Both the position numbers and the translations under genes were made by a program. 64,000 bases of DNA, taken from CAYZTY01 sp964444665. Its GTDB lineage: Bacteria; Planctomycetota; Phycisphaerae; Sedimentisphaerales; CAYZTY01. Position 1 is the stretch's first letter. Every line of letters begins with the position of its first letter. The notes beneath the pieces are model-generated. The model was not told the DNA's origin and made no database searches. It saw nothing but the letters and a program-made list of their open reading frames with translations. Location: positions 1 to 64,000 of the forward strand of contig CAYUIE010000007.1 in NCBI GenBank assembly GCA_964444665.1, read 5' to 3'. Shown here in pieces: positions 8,212 to 17,062 of this stretch.

Positions 8212-9369
8212 CTATTTTGTTACAAACGGTGATAGTTCGCGAAGGCGGTTTACGATTTGGGGCATTTTTTCAATAACAAAGTCGATTTCCTTTTCGGTGT
8301 TGTATTGTGATAGGCTGAAGCGAACCGAGCCGTGGGCGGCAGTAAAGGGCACGCCCATTGCGCGCAGGACGTGCGACGGCTCTAATGAGCCGGAGGTGCA
8401 GGCCGAGCCGCTCGATGCACAGATGCCGTAGCTGTCGAGTATAAGCAGGATTGCCTCGCCCTCGATGTATTCGAAGCTGATGTTCGACGTGTTGGGCAGA
8501 CGCTTCTGTTTGTCACCGTTAAGGCGACAATCGGGGCAGTTAGCTAATATTGCGTCCTCAAGCTTGTCTCGCAATTTCTTAACACGGCTGTTTTCATCCC
8601 TGATATTTTTGCCTGCCAGCTCGCAGGCCTTTCCGACCGCGATGATTCCGGGTACGTTTTCTGTTCCCGGTCTTCGGCCGGCCTCCTGATGGCCGCCAAA
8701 CATAACGGGAGATATGCGAGTTCCCTTTCTGACGTAAAGGACGCCTATTCCCTTCGGGGCGTGCAGCTTGTGCCCGGAGAGGCTGAGCAGGTCGATTGGC
8801 GTTTGTGCCAGGTTAATTGGGATTTTGCCGATGACCTGAACGGCATCGGTGTGAAAGATAGCACCTTTTTCCTTGGTGATTTTAGCGATTTGGTCAACGG
8901 GAAAGAGCACGCCGGTCTCGTTGTTTGCGTTCATTATGGTTACCAGCGCGGTATCGTCGGTGATACTCCGGCGAAGCTCATTCAAATCGAGCATTCCACT
9001 ATTATCGACACCAAGCTCAACGACGTTGCAGCCGTGGTTTTTTAGTTCGCGGCAAGTGGCCAGAACCGCAGGGTGCTCGACACGGGTCGTTATGACTGTG
9101 CGTTTGTTTGGTGCCGCGGCCAAGGTGCCGTTAATGGCGGCGTTGTCGCTTTCAGTTCCGCCGCTGGTGAAGAAGATTTCGGCCGGATCGCAGCCAAGCA
9201 GGGTGGCAACGTTCTCGCGGGCCTCGCGGATTTTGCGGGCGACCTGTCCGCCGAAGGTGTGCATACTCGAAGGATTGCCGTACATCTCAGTCAGGTACGG
9301 CGTCATCTCCTGGATAACCTCATCGGCCACCTTTGTTGTGGCATTGTTGTCGAGATAAATTGTTTTCAT
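8212..9369 (-). CDS. nifS: Cysteine desulfurase NifS/IscS
   Basis: Class V aminotransferase fold, PLP-dependent, 385 residues. It removes sulfur from cysteine to give alanine and a protein-bound persulfide that feeds Fe-S cluster assembly. The start MKTIYLDNNATT is typical of the family. The PLP lysine lies in SLSGHKLHAPKG (about K201), and the persulfide cysteine in SSGSACTSGSLEPSHVL (about C324). The short active-site loop assigns it to the NifS/IscS class, not SufS. Its ATG is one base after the nifU stop, so the two are translationally coupled. It is the last gene of the rrf2-cysE-nadA-metY-nifU-nifS operon. Confidence 0.95.
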   Translation of the reverse strand: MKTIYLDNNATTKVADEVIQEMTPYLTEMYGNPSSMHTFGGQVARKIREARENVATLLGCDPAEIFFTSGGTESDNAAINGTLAAAPNKRTVITTRVEHPAVLATCRELKNHGCNVVELGVDNSGMLDLNELRRSITDDTALVTIMNANNETGVLFPVDQIAKITKEKGAIFHTDAVQVIGKIPINLAQTPIDLLSLSGHKLHAPKGIGVLYVRKGTRISPVMFGGHQEAGRRPGTENVPGIIAVGKACELAGKNIRDENSRVKKLRDKLEDAILANCPDCRLNGDKQKRLPNTSNISFEYIEGEAILLILDSYGICASSGSACTSGSLEPSHVLRAMGVPFTAAHGSVRFSLSQYNTEKEIDFVIEKMPQIVNRLRELSPFVTK

Positions 9370-9370
9370 T

Positions 9371-10255
9371 TTATATTTCCCGATGCAGATGGGGCTGCTC
9401 TACCGAGTCTTTTTGTTCTTCGACGAAAAACTCCTCACTGACAAATTCTCTCAGTCTTGCCTCAACTACGTCTTTGATAGTAAATTCCGCCATTCGACAT
9501 TGAGCGCACATGCCCCTGAAGGCCACAATGACCTTATTTCCCTCAACATCTATCAGTTCGATATCTCCACCGTCGGCGCGGAGAGCGGGGCGGATTTGCT
9601 CGTTAATCGTTTGCTGAATCATTTGAATTTTCTGGATGTTTGTGAGCTTTACCGGCTTACGGGCCGGAGCTGGATGTGCAGCGTGTGCTTTTTCGCCCTG
9701 CAGAGTCTCGATGATTTTTTCGATTTGGCCGTGGCAGCCGCCGCAACCGCCGCCGGCCTTACAATAATTTGTTACTTGCTCGACGGTAGTAAGGTCGTTA
9801 TCACGAATTACTCTTTCTATTTCGTTTTTAGTAACCCCGAAACAGGTGCAGACAACTTCTCCCTCTAACTCGTGTTTTTTAGTGCCGCCGCTGCGATAGT
9901 TCTCTATGGCGGCCTCAAGAGCCTCTCTTCCCATAACCGAGCAGTGCATTTTTTGTTCGGGCAGGCCGCCGAGATAATCGGCGATATCTTTGTTGGTTAC
10001 TTTGGCGGCTTCTTCGAGAGTTATTCCTTTTATCATCTCGGTCAGGACGGAAGACGTTGCGATGGCACTGGCACAGCCGAAGGTTTTGAATTTGGCGTCT
10101 TTTATCCTGCCTTCCTTGTCCAGTTTGAAAGTCAGGCGCAGCGCGTCGCCGCAGGCTAATGAGCCGACCTCGCCTATACCGTCGGGATTTTCAATCTCGC
10201 CGACGTTTCGCGGATTTAGAAAATGGTCAATTACTTTATCCGTGTATTCCCACAT
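9371..10255 (-). CDS. nifU: Fe-S scaffold NifU, three-domain
   Basis: Full-length modular scaffold of 294 residues. Residues 1-125 form an IscU-type domain with cluster cysteines near 35, 61 and 105 (SLACGDALR, GCASAIA, MHCSVMG). Residues 130-185 form a BFD-like [2Fe-2S] domain (VVCTCFG, CKAGGGCGGC). Residues 205-290 form an Nfu-type domain with the CxxC motif RGMCAQCRM. It receives sulfur from NifS and iron to build clusters for transfer to apoproteins such as the neighbouring NadA. No nif structural genes are visible, so the pair probably serves general Fe-S biogenesis, as in other bacteria without an isc operon. Confidence 0.95.
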   Translation of the reverse strand: MWEYTDKVIDHFLNPRNVGEIENPDGIGEVGSLACGDALRLTFKLDKEGRIKDAKFKTFGCASAIATSSVLTEMIKGITLEEAAKVTNKDIADYLGGLPEQKMHCSVMGREALEAAIENYRSGGTKKHELEGEVVCTCFGVTKNEIERVIRDNDLTTVEQVTNYCKAGGGCGGCHGQIEKIIETLQGEKAHAAHPAPARKPVKLTNIQKIQMIQQTINEQIRPALRADGGDIELIDVEGNKVIVAFRGMCAQCRMAEFTIKDVVEARLREFVSEEFFVEEQKDSVEQPHLHREI

Positions 10256-10280
10256 TTTTTTGGTTCACAATTTTTAGTTA

Positions 10281-11567
10281 TTATTGGCTGGCTTCAAGGG
10301 CCTGCTTGAAGTCAGCAATTATATCATCAACGTGCTCGGTTCCAACCGAGGCGCGAATATAATCATCAGTTACACCAGCTGCAAGCTGTTCTGTTTCTGT
10401 TAGCTGCTGGTGGGTCGTGCTGGCCGGGTGGATGACCAGTGTCTTGCTATCGCCGATATTGGCAAGATGGCTGGCTAATTTAACACTGTTAATAAATTTA
10501 ATGCCCGCCTGCTTACCGCCTTTGATACCAAAGCCGAGGATTGCCCCTTGGCCTTTGGACAGGTACTTTTGTGCGAGTTTGTAATCAGGATGTGATTTCA
10601 AACCCGGGTAGTTTACCCAGTTGACAGTATCCTGCTTTTCAAGCCATTGAGCGAGTTTCAGGGCGTTTTCAGAATGCCTTGGCATCCGCAGGTGTATGGT
10701 CTCAAGGCCCTGCAAAAACAGAAAGGCGTTAAATGGTGACATACACGAGCCCATATCCCGGAGGAATTGAGTTCTTGCTTTTATGATATAGGCCATTTGT
10801 GCAAAAGTTTCCACGTATTTAATACCGTGATAGCTGGGGTCGGGTTCGGTTAATTCGGGGTATCGGCCGTTAGCCCAGTTAAACTTTCCCGAGTCCACGA
10901 TAATCCCGCCGATACTGGTGCCGTGGCCGCCTATGAACTTCGTGCAGCTATGAACAACAATATCAATACCGTAATCAATGGGCCTGAATAATATAGGTGT
11001 CATAACTGTGCTGTCACATATTACTGGCAGGCCGTGGTCGTGAGCGATGTCGGCTATTTTTTCGTATTGCAGGATATCATTCTTGGGATTACCGACGCTT
11101 TCAATGTAAATTAGGCGGGTCTCGGGTTTAATAGCCTTTGCGAAATTGTCAGGCTCTCTGGGGTCGACAAAAGTGGCGTCAATACCAAGCTTTGGGAACG
11201 TTTGGCTGAAAAGCGTGTACGTGCCGCCATAAAGGGACTTTGAAGAGACTATGTGCTGGCCTGCTTTGCAGATATTGAATATGCTGACGTAAATGGCGGA
11301 CTGGCCTGAGCTCAGACCGAGGCCTCCTACCCCACCCTCGAGTGCGGCAAGGCGTTTTTCGAGAACATCGGTGGTTGGATTCATCAGGCGAGTATAGATA
11401 TTGCCGAAATCTTTGAGCGCAAAGAGGTTTGCAGCATGTTCGGTATCTTTAAAGACGTAACTGGTCGTCTGATAGATGGGCACGGCCCGACTAAGGGTTT
11501 CAGAATCTGGCTGGTGCCCGGCGTGCAGGGCTAATGTCTCTAAATGATGATTCGTTTCTTTTGCCAT
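10281..11567 (-). CDS. metY: O-acetylhomoserine sulfhydrylase-type enzyme
   Basis: Cys/Met-metabolism PLP enzyme of 428 residues, the length of O-acetylhomoserine aminocarboxypropyltransferases and longer than cystathionine synthases or lyases. It opens with HLETLALHAGHQPD, and the PLP lysine lies in SCTKFIGGHGTSIGG. It makes homocysteine from O-acetylhomoserine and sulfide. Because the operon also encodes serine acetyltransferase but no CysK, it might also accept O-acetylserine; that is inference. ATG at 11567 is preceded by AGGA. It lies 16 bp downstream of nadA in the operon. Confidence 0.9.
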   Translation of the reverse strand: MAKETNHHLETLALHAGHQPDSETLSRAVPIYQTTSYVFKDTEHAANLFALKDFGNIYTRLMNPTTDVLEKRLAALEGGVGGLGLSSGQSAIYVSIFNICKAGQHIVSSKSLYGGTYTLFSQTFPKLGIDATFVDPREPDNFAKAIKPETRLIYIESVGNPKNDILQYEKIADIAHDHGLPVICDSTVMTPILFRPIDYGIDIVVHSCTKFIGGHGTSIGGIIVDSGKFNWANGRYPELTEPDPSYHGIKYVETFAQMAYIIKARTQFLRDMGSCMSPFNAFLFLQGLETIHLRMPRHSENALKLAQWLEKQDTVNWVNYPGLKSHPDYKLAQKYLSKGQGAILGFGIKGGKQAGIKFINSVKLASHLANIGDSKTLVIHPASTTHQQLTETEQLAAGVTDDYIRASVGTEHVDDIIADFKQALEASQ

Positions 11568-11583
11568 CGTTTTGAATCCTTAT

Positions 11584-12501
11584 CTAAGTTGCTGGTAATG
11601 TTTCAACCATCCGGTTCAGCGCTTTTGTTGCTTTAAGCCTTATCTCTTCCGGGACTTTAATATGATACTTCATATCTTCAAGTGAGGCGATAACCTTATC
11701 CAGAGTAATTTTCTTCATATTAGGACAGATTCCTTTCTCGCTTGCCGGGATAAATTCAGCATCAGGTTTTTTCTTTTTCAAGGTATGGATGATACCATTC
11801 TCAGTGGCAACTATGAATCGTTTCGCGTCGCTATGCACGACAAAATTAAGCATCTGTCCGGTGCTTAGTATCTGGTCGGAGAGCTGCTTTACAGGTTCGG
11901 TGCATTCCGGGTGCGCCATAACAACAGCATCTGGATATTTTGCTTTGGCGTTTTTGATATCGTCTTCAGTAATCACGACGTGTACATGACAATAACCAGG
12001 CCAAAGGATGAGGTCTCTGCCGGTTTTTTGGGCAACGAATTGGCCAAGATGTTGGTCGGGAACGAAAATGACCTGCTTATCATCAGGCAAAGAACCTACC
12101 AGCTCGACGGCGTTAGCACTTGTACAGCAATAGTCACTTTCAGCTTTGACTTCGGCAGGGCTGTTGACATAACAGACGACCAATGCATCGGGGTGTTTGG
12201 CCTTCAGTTCACGAAGCTGCTCTGCCGTAATCATATCGGCGAGCGGGCAGCCTGCGTCTTTGGCCGGCAGAAGAACCGTTTTCTGCGGCGAAAGAATAGC
12301 AGCCGTCTCGGCCATAAACAGAACGCCGCAAAAGACAACCACTTCCGCATCGGTCTGTGCAGCTTTTATACTCAGGCCTAATGAGTCTCCAGTGAACTCT
12401 GCCAAGTCTTGTATCTCGCCGGGCTGATAGTTATGCGCAAGTATTACAGCTTTTCGCTGTTTTTTAAGCTTTGCAATTTTTTGGAGCAAGGCATTATCCA
12501 A
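11584..12501 (-). CDS. nadA: Quinolinate synthase
   Basis: Condenses iminoaspartate with dihydroxyacetone phosphate to quinolinate in NAD synthesis, using a [4Fe-4S] cluster. 305 residues, the compact family form. It begins with AVILAHNYQPGEIQDLA. The likely cluster cysteines are about C85 (DAGCPLAD), C171 (PGYCHVHVV) and C259 (EKGICPNM), spaced as in characterised NadA proteins. The start codon is TTG with AGGAG seven bases upstream. nadB and nadC are not in the window. Its place among Fe-S assembly genes makes sense, since the enzyme is a sensitive cluster client. Confidence 0.94.
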   Translation of the reverse strand: MDNALLQKIAKLKKQRKAVILAHNYQPGEIQDLAEFTGDSLGLSIKAAQTDAEVVVFCGVLFMAETAAILSPQKTVLLPAKDAGCPLADMITAEQLRELKAKHPDALVVCYVNSPAEVKAESDYCCTSANAVELVGSLPDDKQVIFVPDQHLGQFVAQKTGRDLILWPGYCHVHVVITEDDIKNAKAKYPDAVVMAHPECTEPVKQLSDQILSTGQMLNFVVHSDAKRFIVATENGIIHTLKKKKPDAEFIPASEKGICPNMKKITLDKVIASLEDMKYHIKVPEEIRLKATKALNRMVETLPAT

Positions 12502-12617
12502 CAGGGAGCTCCTAAATTAATTTTCTGCTTTTAAAACTTTTATGAACATTTTACTGCAAACTATCCACTAATAGAATTATACCCAATCATGCGGGGTTCC
12601 ATTTCGCTGAAAATAAT

Positions 12618-12722
12618 CTAAATATTAGAGTATCTACTTTTCATGTTGATTATTGAAAGACCGTTTTTAAGGTTATCGATGCCCTCTTCCAGACTAAGTG
12701 CATCAGTTCCTCCTTGAGTCAT
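12618..12722 (-). other. Possible short leader ORF between cysE and nadA
   Basis: The 245-bp gap between cysE and nadA holds a 34-codon open frame (MTQGGTDALSLEEG to SRYSNI). A second ATG at 12703 begins a 17-codon frame that has an excellent ribosome site (AAGGAGG, 5-base spacing). Either could be a leader peptide, or the region could be an untranslated leader of nadA. Nothing else is recognisable here. Confidence 0.22.
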
Positions 12723-12746
12723 GTTTCAAAATAAAATCAAAATATT

Positions 12747-13661
12747 TTACGGGCTGCCTTTGCGTTTTTTATAAATCAGGTCCGCCTTTGGAGTATTGAC
12801 GGTGACGCCGGCCGGCACCGACTCTTTTATCCACACATTACCGCCGATGACCGCTCCTTTGCCGATAACGACATCACCAAGTATGGTTGCTTCTGCATAT
12901 ATAGTAACATTGTCTTCGATAGTTGGGTGGCGTTTAACTCCACGAAGAGACTGACCCTTGTCGGGTGCAAGGGCGCCCAAAGTAACGCCCTGATAAATTT
13001 TGACGTTTTTGCCGATAGCGGAAGTCTCACCAATTACAACTCCGGTTCCATGGTCGATGAAAAAGTTTTTGCCTATTGTAGCACCGGGATGTATATCGAT
13101 GCCGGTTCTTGTGTGTGCGCATTCGCCCATTATTCTTGGAATCAGGGGGACCTGTTTTAGATACAGCTCATGGGCTATACGATGGGTGGCGATGGCGGTG
13201 ATGCAGGGGTAACTTATAACAATTTCCTCAAAGGACTGTGCGGCCGGGTCACCTTCATAAGCAGCTGCAACGTCGCCCTTAAGCAACTGCCTTATTGCAG
13301 GCAAACGTGAAAACAAGTGGTTTGTAACACTGCGACCCATCTCGCTGAAGTCACAATTGTCACATTTTTTTATTCTGCAGCCATAGCGGAAAGCACGTTC
13401 TGTTTGTTCGGTTAGTTCCGAATATACCTGACAGAGTATATCACCGATAATGAAACTGATATTGATCCGCGTAGTAGTTCTCTTTCCTGTATATCCCGGG
13501 AATAGAACTTCCATTAGCAGGTCGAGGATTTTGACAATATTATCCCTGAGCGGCAAATTAGAGACGTCAATAAAATTTATACCGGAATCGCCGGTATAAG
13601 TACGCACAAGGTCTTTTATGATTTTCTCTATATTTTTGGTCTCAGGTGTTTTTCGACTCAT
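12747..13661 (-). CDS. cysE: Serine O-acetyltransferase
   Basis: Transfers acetyl from acetyl-CoA to serine, giving O-acetylserine for cysteine synthesis. The 304 residues comprise an alpha-helical N-terminal region (1-180) and a left-handed beta-helix of hexapeptide repeats (about 190-285) with the active-site segment IDIHPGATIGKNFFIDHGTG. The tail TVNTPKADLIYKK follows. The longer N-terminal region and the GECAHTRTGIDIHP motif match the EpsC/plant-like group. ATG 13661 has GGAG nine bases upstream. It is 21 bp after the Rrf2 regulator, so it is probably under its control. Confidence 0.93.
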   Translation of the reverse strand: MSRKTPETKNIEKIIKDLVRTYTGDSGINFIDVSNLPLRDNIVKILDLLMEVLFPGYTGKRTTTRINISFIIGDILCQVYSELTEQTERAFRYGCRIKKCDNCDFSEMGRSVTNHLFSRLPAIRQLLKGDVAAAYEGDPAAQSFEEIVISYPCITAIATHRIAHELYLKQVPLIPRIMGECAHTRTGIDIHPGATIGKNFFIDHGTGVVIGETSAIGKNVKIYQGVTLGALAPDKGQSLRGVKRHPTIEDNVTIYAEATILGDVVIGKGAVIGGNVWIKESVPAGVTVNTPKADLIYKKRKGSP

Positions 13662-13682
13662 TATCTGGCTCCAATAATTTTG

Positions 13683-14135
13683 TTATAGTTTTTGAGTTAT
13701 ATGATTGTCTCTTTGTAACTTGTCATTATATCGCATCTTGTCGACTAAATCCTGCATTGTTATTGACTTAAGAACCTCGGCTATTGCTTCCTGGAGTTTT
13801 ACCCAGGCCTGTCTTGCGACACAATTTTGGTATCGTGAGCAATAGTCTTGATTTTCAAGGCATTCTACGGTTGCACCAGGCCCTTCAAGAGCCTTGAAAA
13901 GGTCATAAAGTGTAATTGCTGCAGGATTTTTAGCAAGGAAATAGCCGCCTTTAGGGCCTCGGACACTTTTAACTATCCCTGATGACTTAAGCATAGAGAT
14001 TAATTGCTCGAGATATTTCCTGGATATTTCCTGCCTGCGAGCGATAGTTTTTATCTTCAAAGGTTCCTTGTCGTGCTGTATAGCCAGTTCAAGGATAGCC
14101 CTGAGTCCATATCTGGTTCTTGTAGAAAGTTTCAC
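13683..14135 (-). CDS. Rrf2-family regulator, IscR/CymR-like
   Basis: Winged-helix regulator of 150 residues. The N-terminal recognition region is KLSTRTRYGLRAILELA, the wing is VRGPKGGYFLAK, and the cysteine triad C92-x6-C99-x5-C105 is in VECLENQDYCSRYQNC. Three cysteines in this spacing bind an Fe-S cluster in IscR-type members. I chose GTG at 14135, where the domain begins, and not the ATG at 14243, which would add an odd hydrophobic tail and run over the promoter. First gene of the cysteine/Fe-S operon, so cluster-sensing autoregulation is likely, though unproved. Confidence 0.88.
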   Translation of the reverse strand: MKLSTRTRYGLRAILELAIQHDKEPLKIKTIARRQEISRKYLEQLISMLKSSGIVKSVRGPKGGYFLAKNPAAITLYDLFKALEGPGATVECLENQDYCSRYQNCVARQAWVKLQEAIAEVLKSITMQDLVDKMRYNDKLQRDNHITQKL

Positions 14136-14164
14136 GTAAGTGTCCCTATTCCTACCGGAAGAGT

Positions 14165-14192
14165 AGTATATTTTAATTATAAAGTATGTCAA
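14165..14192 (-). promoter_or_regulatory. Promoter of the rrf2-cysE-nadA-metY-nifUS operon
   Basis: Near-consensus sigma-70 promoter on the minus strand: TTGACA (14192-14187), 16-bp AT-rich spacer, TATACT (14170-14165), 30 bp before the GTG start. The spacer plus -10 is an AT-rich, loosely palindromic stretch, a plausible Rrf2 operator. Confidence 0.65.
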
Positions 14193-14545
14193 GCTTTTTT
14201 GTGGAAAATTGTAATTAGAAATGGTGTAAAGAAGGCATATCAAGAGTTTAATTAGAATATGTTAAACTCGGTGATTAAGGAAAAAAAGATAAAAGTTACT
14301 CGTGCGAAATGTACAGATATCCTTATTTTTTTAATGATGAGATTTGTGTTTGTGAAGTAATAGCGAGTCTGGGTAGTATAGGAAATCAATCAGGTTAATA
14401 CTTAAGATATCAGGAAATCTGTTTATATGGTATTACTTGCTGGTATTTTTGGGGCTTGTTTTGTTATTTAATCTGTGTAACACCGAAACGCACTTTAAAT
14501 TTTTGTCAAGTTGTTTTAACGCGAATGTTTGCGTGTGAATTATAC

Positions 14546-14573
14546 TTGACAGAATAAGGATTGATGTTAATAT
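14546..14573 (+). promoter_or_regulatory. Probable promoter of the glycosyltransferase gene
   Basis: TTGACA at 14546-14551, 16-bp spacer, TAATAT at 14568-14573, about 45 bp before ATG 14618. The rest of the 14136-14617 divergent spacer is AT-rich; I see no gene in it. Confidence 0.5.
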
Positions 14574-14617
14574 ATCGTATATCAAGAGTTGTTTAATTTC
14601 CCCGAAGGGCATAATCT

Positions 14618-16987
14618 ATGGCAAGGAGCCAAAGCAAAAGAGTAGTTTTTATCTCCTCTTTTTTGCCCCGAAGGTGCGGTATTGCCACATTTAGTTCAGA
14701 CCTTATTAATAATATCAAGTTGATTGCGGGTGTAGATTTCGAGCCATTAGTGGTTGCGATGCAATCGGATTATGAACACCAATACAGCGAGCCTGTAAAA
14801 TTCGAGATTCGGCAGAATGTTAAGAATGACTATTTATGCGCAGGTGATTATATCAATTTCAGTCATGTTGATGTAGTTTCTATACAGCACGAATTTGGCC
14901 TTTTCGGGGGTGATGGGGGCTCGTACTTAAATCTGCTGCTTGCCAGATTAAACGCACCGGTCATCACGACTTTGCATACAGTTCTTGCTGAGCCGGCTCC
15001 AGAGTATTACAAATCGCTGGTCGATGTGTGCGAAATGTCGCATAAAGTCGTAGTTATGAATAAGCGCGGCATTGAGATGCTTCACGAAGTTTACGGAATA
15101 TCGACGAATAAGATAAGTCTGATTCCACACGGCATACCGGATTTGCCGTTTGTAGACAGCAATTATTACAAGTCTAAATTCGGAATGGAGGGCCGCAGGA
15201 CGATTCTTACGTTCGGGCTTCTGGGACGTAACAAAGGCATAGAAATGATGCTCAAGGCAATGCCGAGCATAGTCGAAGCGGACAGATCCGTCATGTACAT
15301 AATATTGGGTATGACCCATCCTGAGGTGGCTCGGCAGGAAGGAGAGTCGTACAGATTTCATCTGCAGCGTATGGTCAAGGACCTGGGTGTCCAGGAGAAT
15401 GTGATATTCCATAATCGGTTCGTGAGCGATGAAGAACTTCGGAATTTTTTATGTGCAGCGGAGATTTATGTTACGCCTTACTTAATGAAGGAGCAACTGA
15501 CCAGCGGCACACTTGGTATTGCGGTTGGTGCGGGCAAGGCTGTGGTTTCAACGCCTTATTGGGCGGCGCTGGAATTTCTGGCGAAAGGGCGGGGCAAACT
15601 GGTCCGATTTGAGGATTCGAGACACATTGCCAAGTCGATAATCGAATTACTACAGAGTGACGCGCTATTTTATTCTATGAGGCGTCGTGCTTACGATTTC
15701 GGGCGGACAATGATTTGGCCGAAAGTTGCGGCACACTACTGGCGGCTGTTCACTGCCAAGCGCCTGCCGGCCCGTATGCCGGCCAAGGCGATTGCGGCTA
15801 ATCAGACGCCGATATCGATTATCGAACTGCCGGAACCACGTCTGGACCACCTGATAAGACTGACGGACACTACGGGATTATACCGGCAGGCGACTTTTAC
15901 AATTCCAAATCGCAACGGCGGATACTGCACGACAGATAATGCGCTGGCGCTTGTAGCTATGACGAAGTTCTGGGCACAGTACGCAGACAAGGAGGCGCTT
16001 CGGCTGTTCGGAATATACTTGTCTTTTATCAGCCACGCACAGAATAATGACGGGACAATGAAAGACTTTATGAGTTTCGAGAGACGCTGGGTGCCGAATG
16101 AACCGGCACATGATGCCCTTGGGCGGGTTCTGTGGGCCTTCGGCACAGCGATGGCGAAACCACCATTCCCGGCATACTTATCCATAATCAAAGACTGTTT
16201 CGATAAATCCGTAAGGCATATCGCGTCACTTTCTCCGAGGGGTATGGCGTATTCGATACTCGGGCTGTCGGATTATTTGAAGCAATTTCCTGGCGCTAGC
16301 GATATAAAACGGGCCTTGGCGACAACGGCTGACGGGCTGGTAATGCAGTACGAAATGGGACGAACAGTGAATTGGGATTGGTTTGAGGAGATGGTAACTT
16401 ACGACAATGCCGTCCTGCCTCATGCATTATTCGTTGCTGCTGTGGCGCTTGGCGAAGAAAAATATCTTTCGGTGGCCAATAAGACGTGTGAGTTTATCCT
16501 TGAGAAGACTTTCAATGGTTACCATTTCAGTTTTGTAGGGACCAACGGCTGGTATAAGCGCGGAGGACAAAAAGCGAACTTCGACCAACAACCGATTGAA
16601 GCGGGCAGTACTGTGATGATGCTAAAAACAGCTTATGAAGCAACAGACGACGATATGTTTTTGGCACTCTGGCGAAAGGCGTTCGATTGGTTCCTTGGAG
16701 AAAATGACCTGCACGTTCCGGTATATGACTTCAAGACCAAAGGCTGCTGCGACGCGCTTGAGCAGAATGGAGTGAGTATGAACCAGGGGGGAGAAAGTAT
16801 GGTAAGTTTCCTTCTGGGGCTGTTGTACATAGTCGAGAGTTACAGTGCTGTCCCGAGTGCCGGAGATGTGAAGGCTGATATTGTGGATGAAATACTAACG
16901 GCCGAGGAGCCAAGGGGGACCCTTATTGAAGAAGTAACCGGTCGTAAAAAAGCTGCCCCGGAAACGACGGTGGATAAGCTTGGCTGA
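14618..16987 (+). CDS. GT4 glycosyltransferase fused to helical-toroid domain
   Basis: Two-domain protein of 789 residues. Residues 1-395 are a GT-B family 4 glycosyltransferase: N-terminal SSFLPRRCGIATFSSDL, a mid-domain ISLIPHGIPDLPF, and a C-terminal Rossmann half containing LTFGLLGRNKGIEMMLKA and a donor-loop region TSGTLGIAVGAGKAVV. Residues 415-760 look like an (alpha/alpha)-toroid of the kind found in glycoside hydrolases and epimerases, with repeated helices and conserved WVPNEPAHDALGRVLWA, NWDWFEEMVTYDNAVLP and NQGGESMVSFLLGL. Such fusions occur near GH130-type mannoside phosphorylases in other bacteria, but none is visible here. It may make or remodel a mannose-containing glycan. 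No signal peptide; presumably cytoplasmic. Domain assignment is good, substrate unknown. Confidence 0.8.
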   Translation: MARSQSKRVVFISSFLPRRCGIATFSSDLINNIKLIAGVDFEPLVVAMQSDYEHQYSEPVKFEIRQNVKNDYLCAGDYINFSHVDVVSIQHEFGLFGGDGGSYLNLLLARLNAPVITTLHTVLAEPAPEYYKSLVDVCEMSHKVVVMNKRGIEMLHEVYGISTNKISLIPHGIPDLPFVDSNYYKSKFGMEGRRTILTFGLLGRNKGIEMMLKAMPSIVEADRSVMYIILGMTHPEVARQEGESYRFHLQRMVKDLGVQENVIFHNRFVSDEELRNFLCAAEIYVTPYLMKEQLTSGTLGIAVGAGKAVVSTPYWAALEFLAKGRGKLVRFEDSRHIAKSIIELLQSDALFYSMRRRAYDFGRTMIWPKVAAHYWRLFTAKRLPARMPAKAIAANQTPISIIELPEPRLDHLIRLTDTTGLYRQATFTIPNRNGGYCTTDNALALVAMTKFWAQYADKEALRLFGIYLSFISHAQNNDGTMKDFMSFERRWVPNEPAHDALGRVLWAFGTAMAKPPFPAYLSIIKDCFDKSVRHIASLSPRGMAYSILGLSDYLKQFPGASDIKRALATTADGLVMQYEMGRTVNWDWFEEMVTYDNAVLPHALFVAAVALGEEKYLSVANKTCEFILEKTFNGYHFSFVGTNGWYKRGGQKANFDQQPIEAGSTVMMLKTAYEATDDDMFLALWRKAFDWFLGENDLHVPVYDFKTKGCCDALEQNGVSMNQGGESMVSFLLGLLYIVESYSAVPSAGDVKADIVDEILTAEEPRGTLIEEVTGRKKAAPETTVDKLG

Positions 16988-17062
16988 GATTTTGAAGTTT
17001 CAAAAGCGACGTGGTGGGGGCGGGGGCCTATCGAGGACCTCGAGACGGGGAGAATTGTTTAA

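Noticed and set aside
8873..9441. Long plus-strand frames inside nifS and nifU
   Set aside because: They mirror the codon bias of the minus-strand genes, which have complete catalytic motifs.
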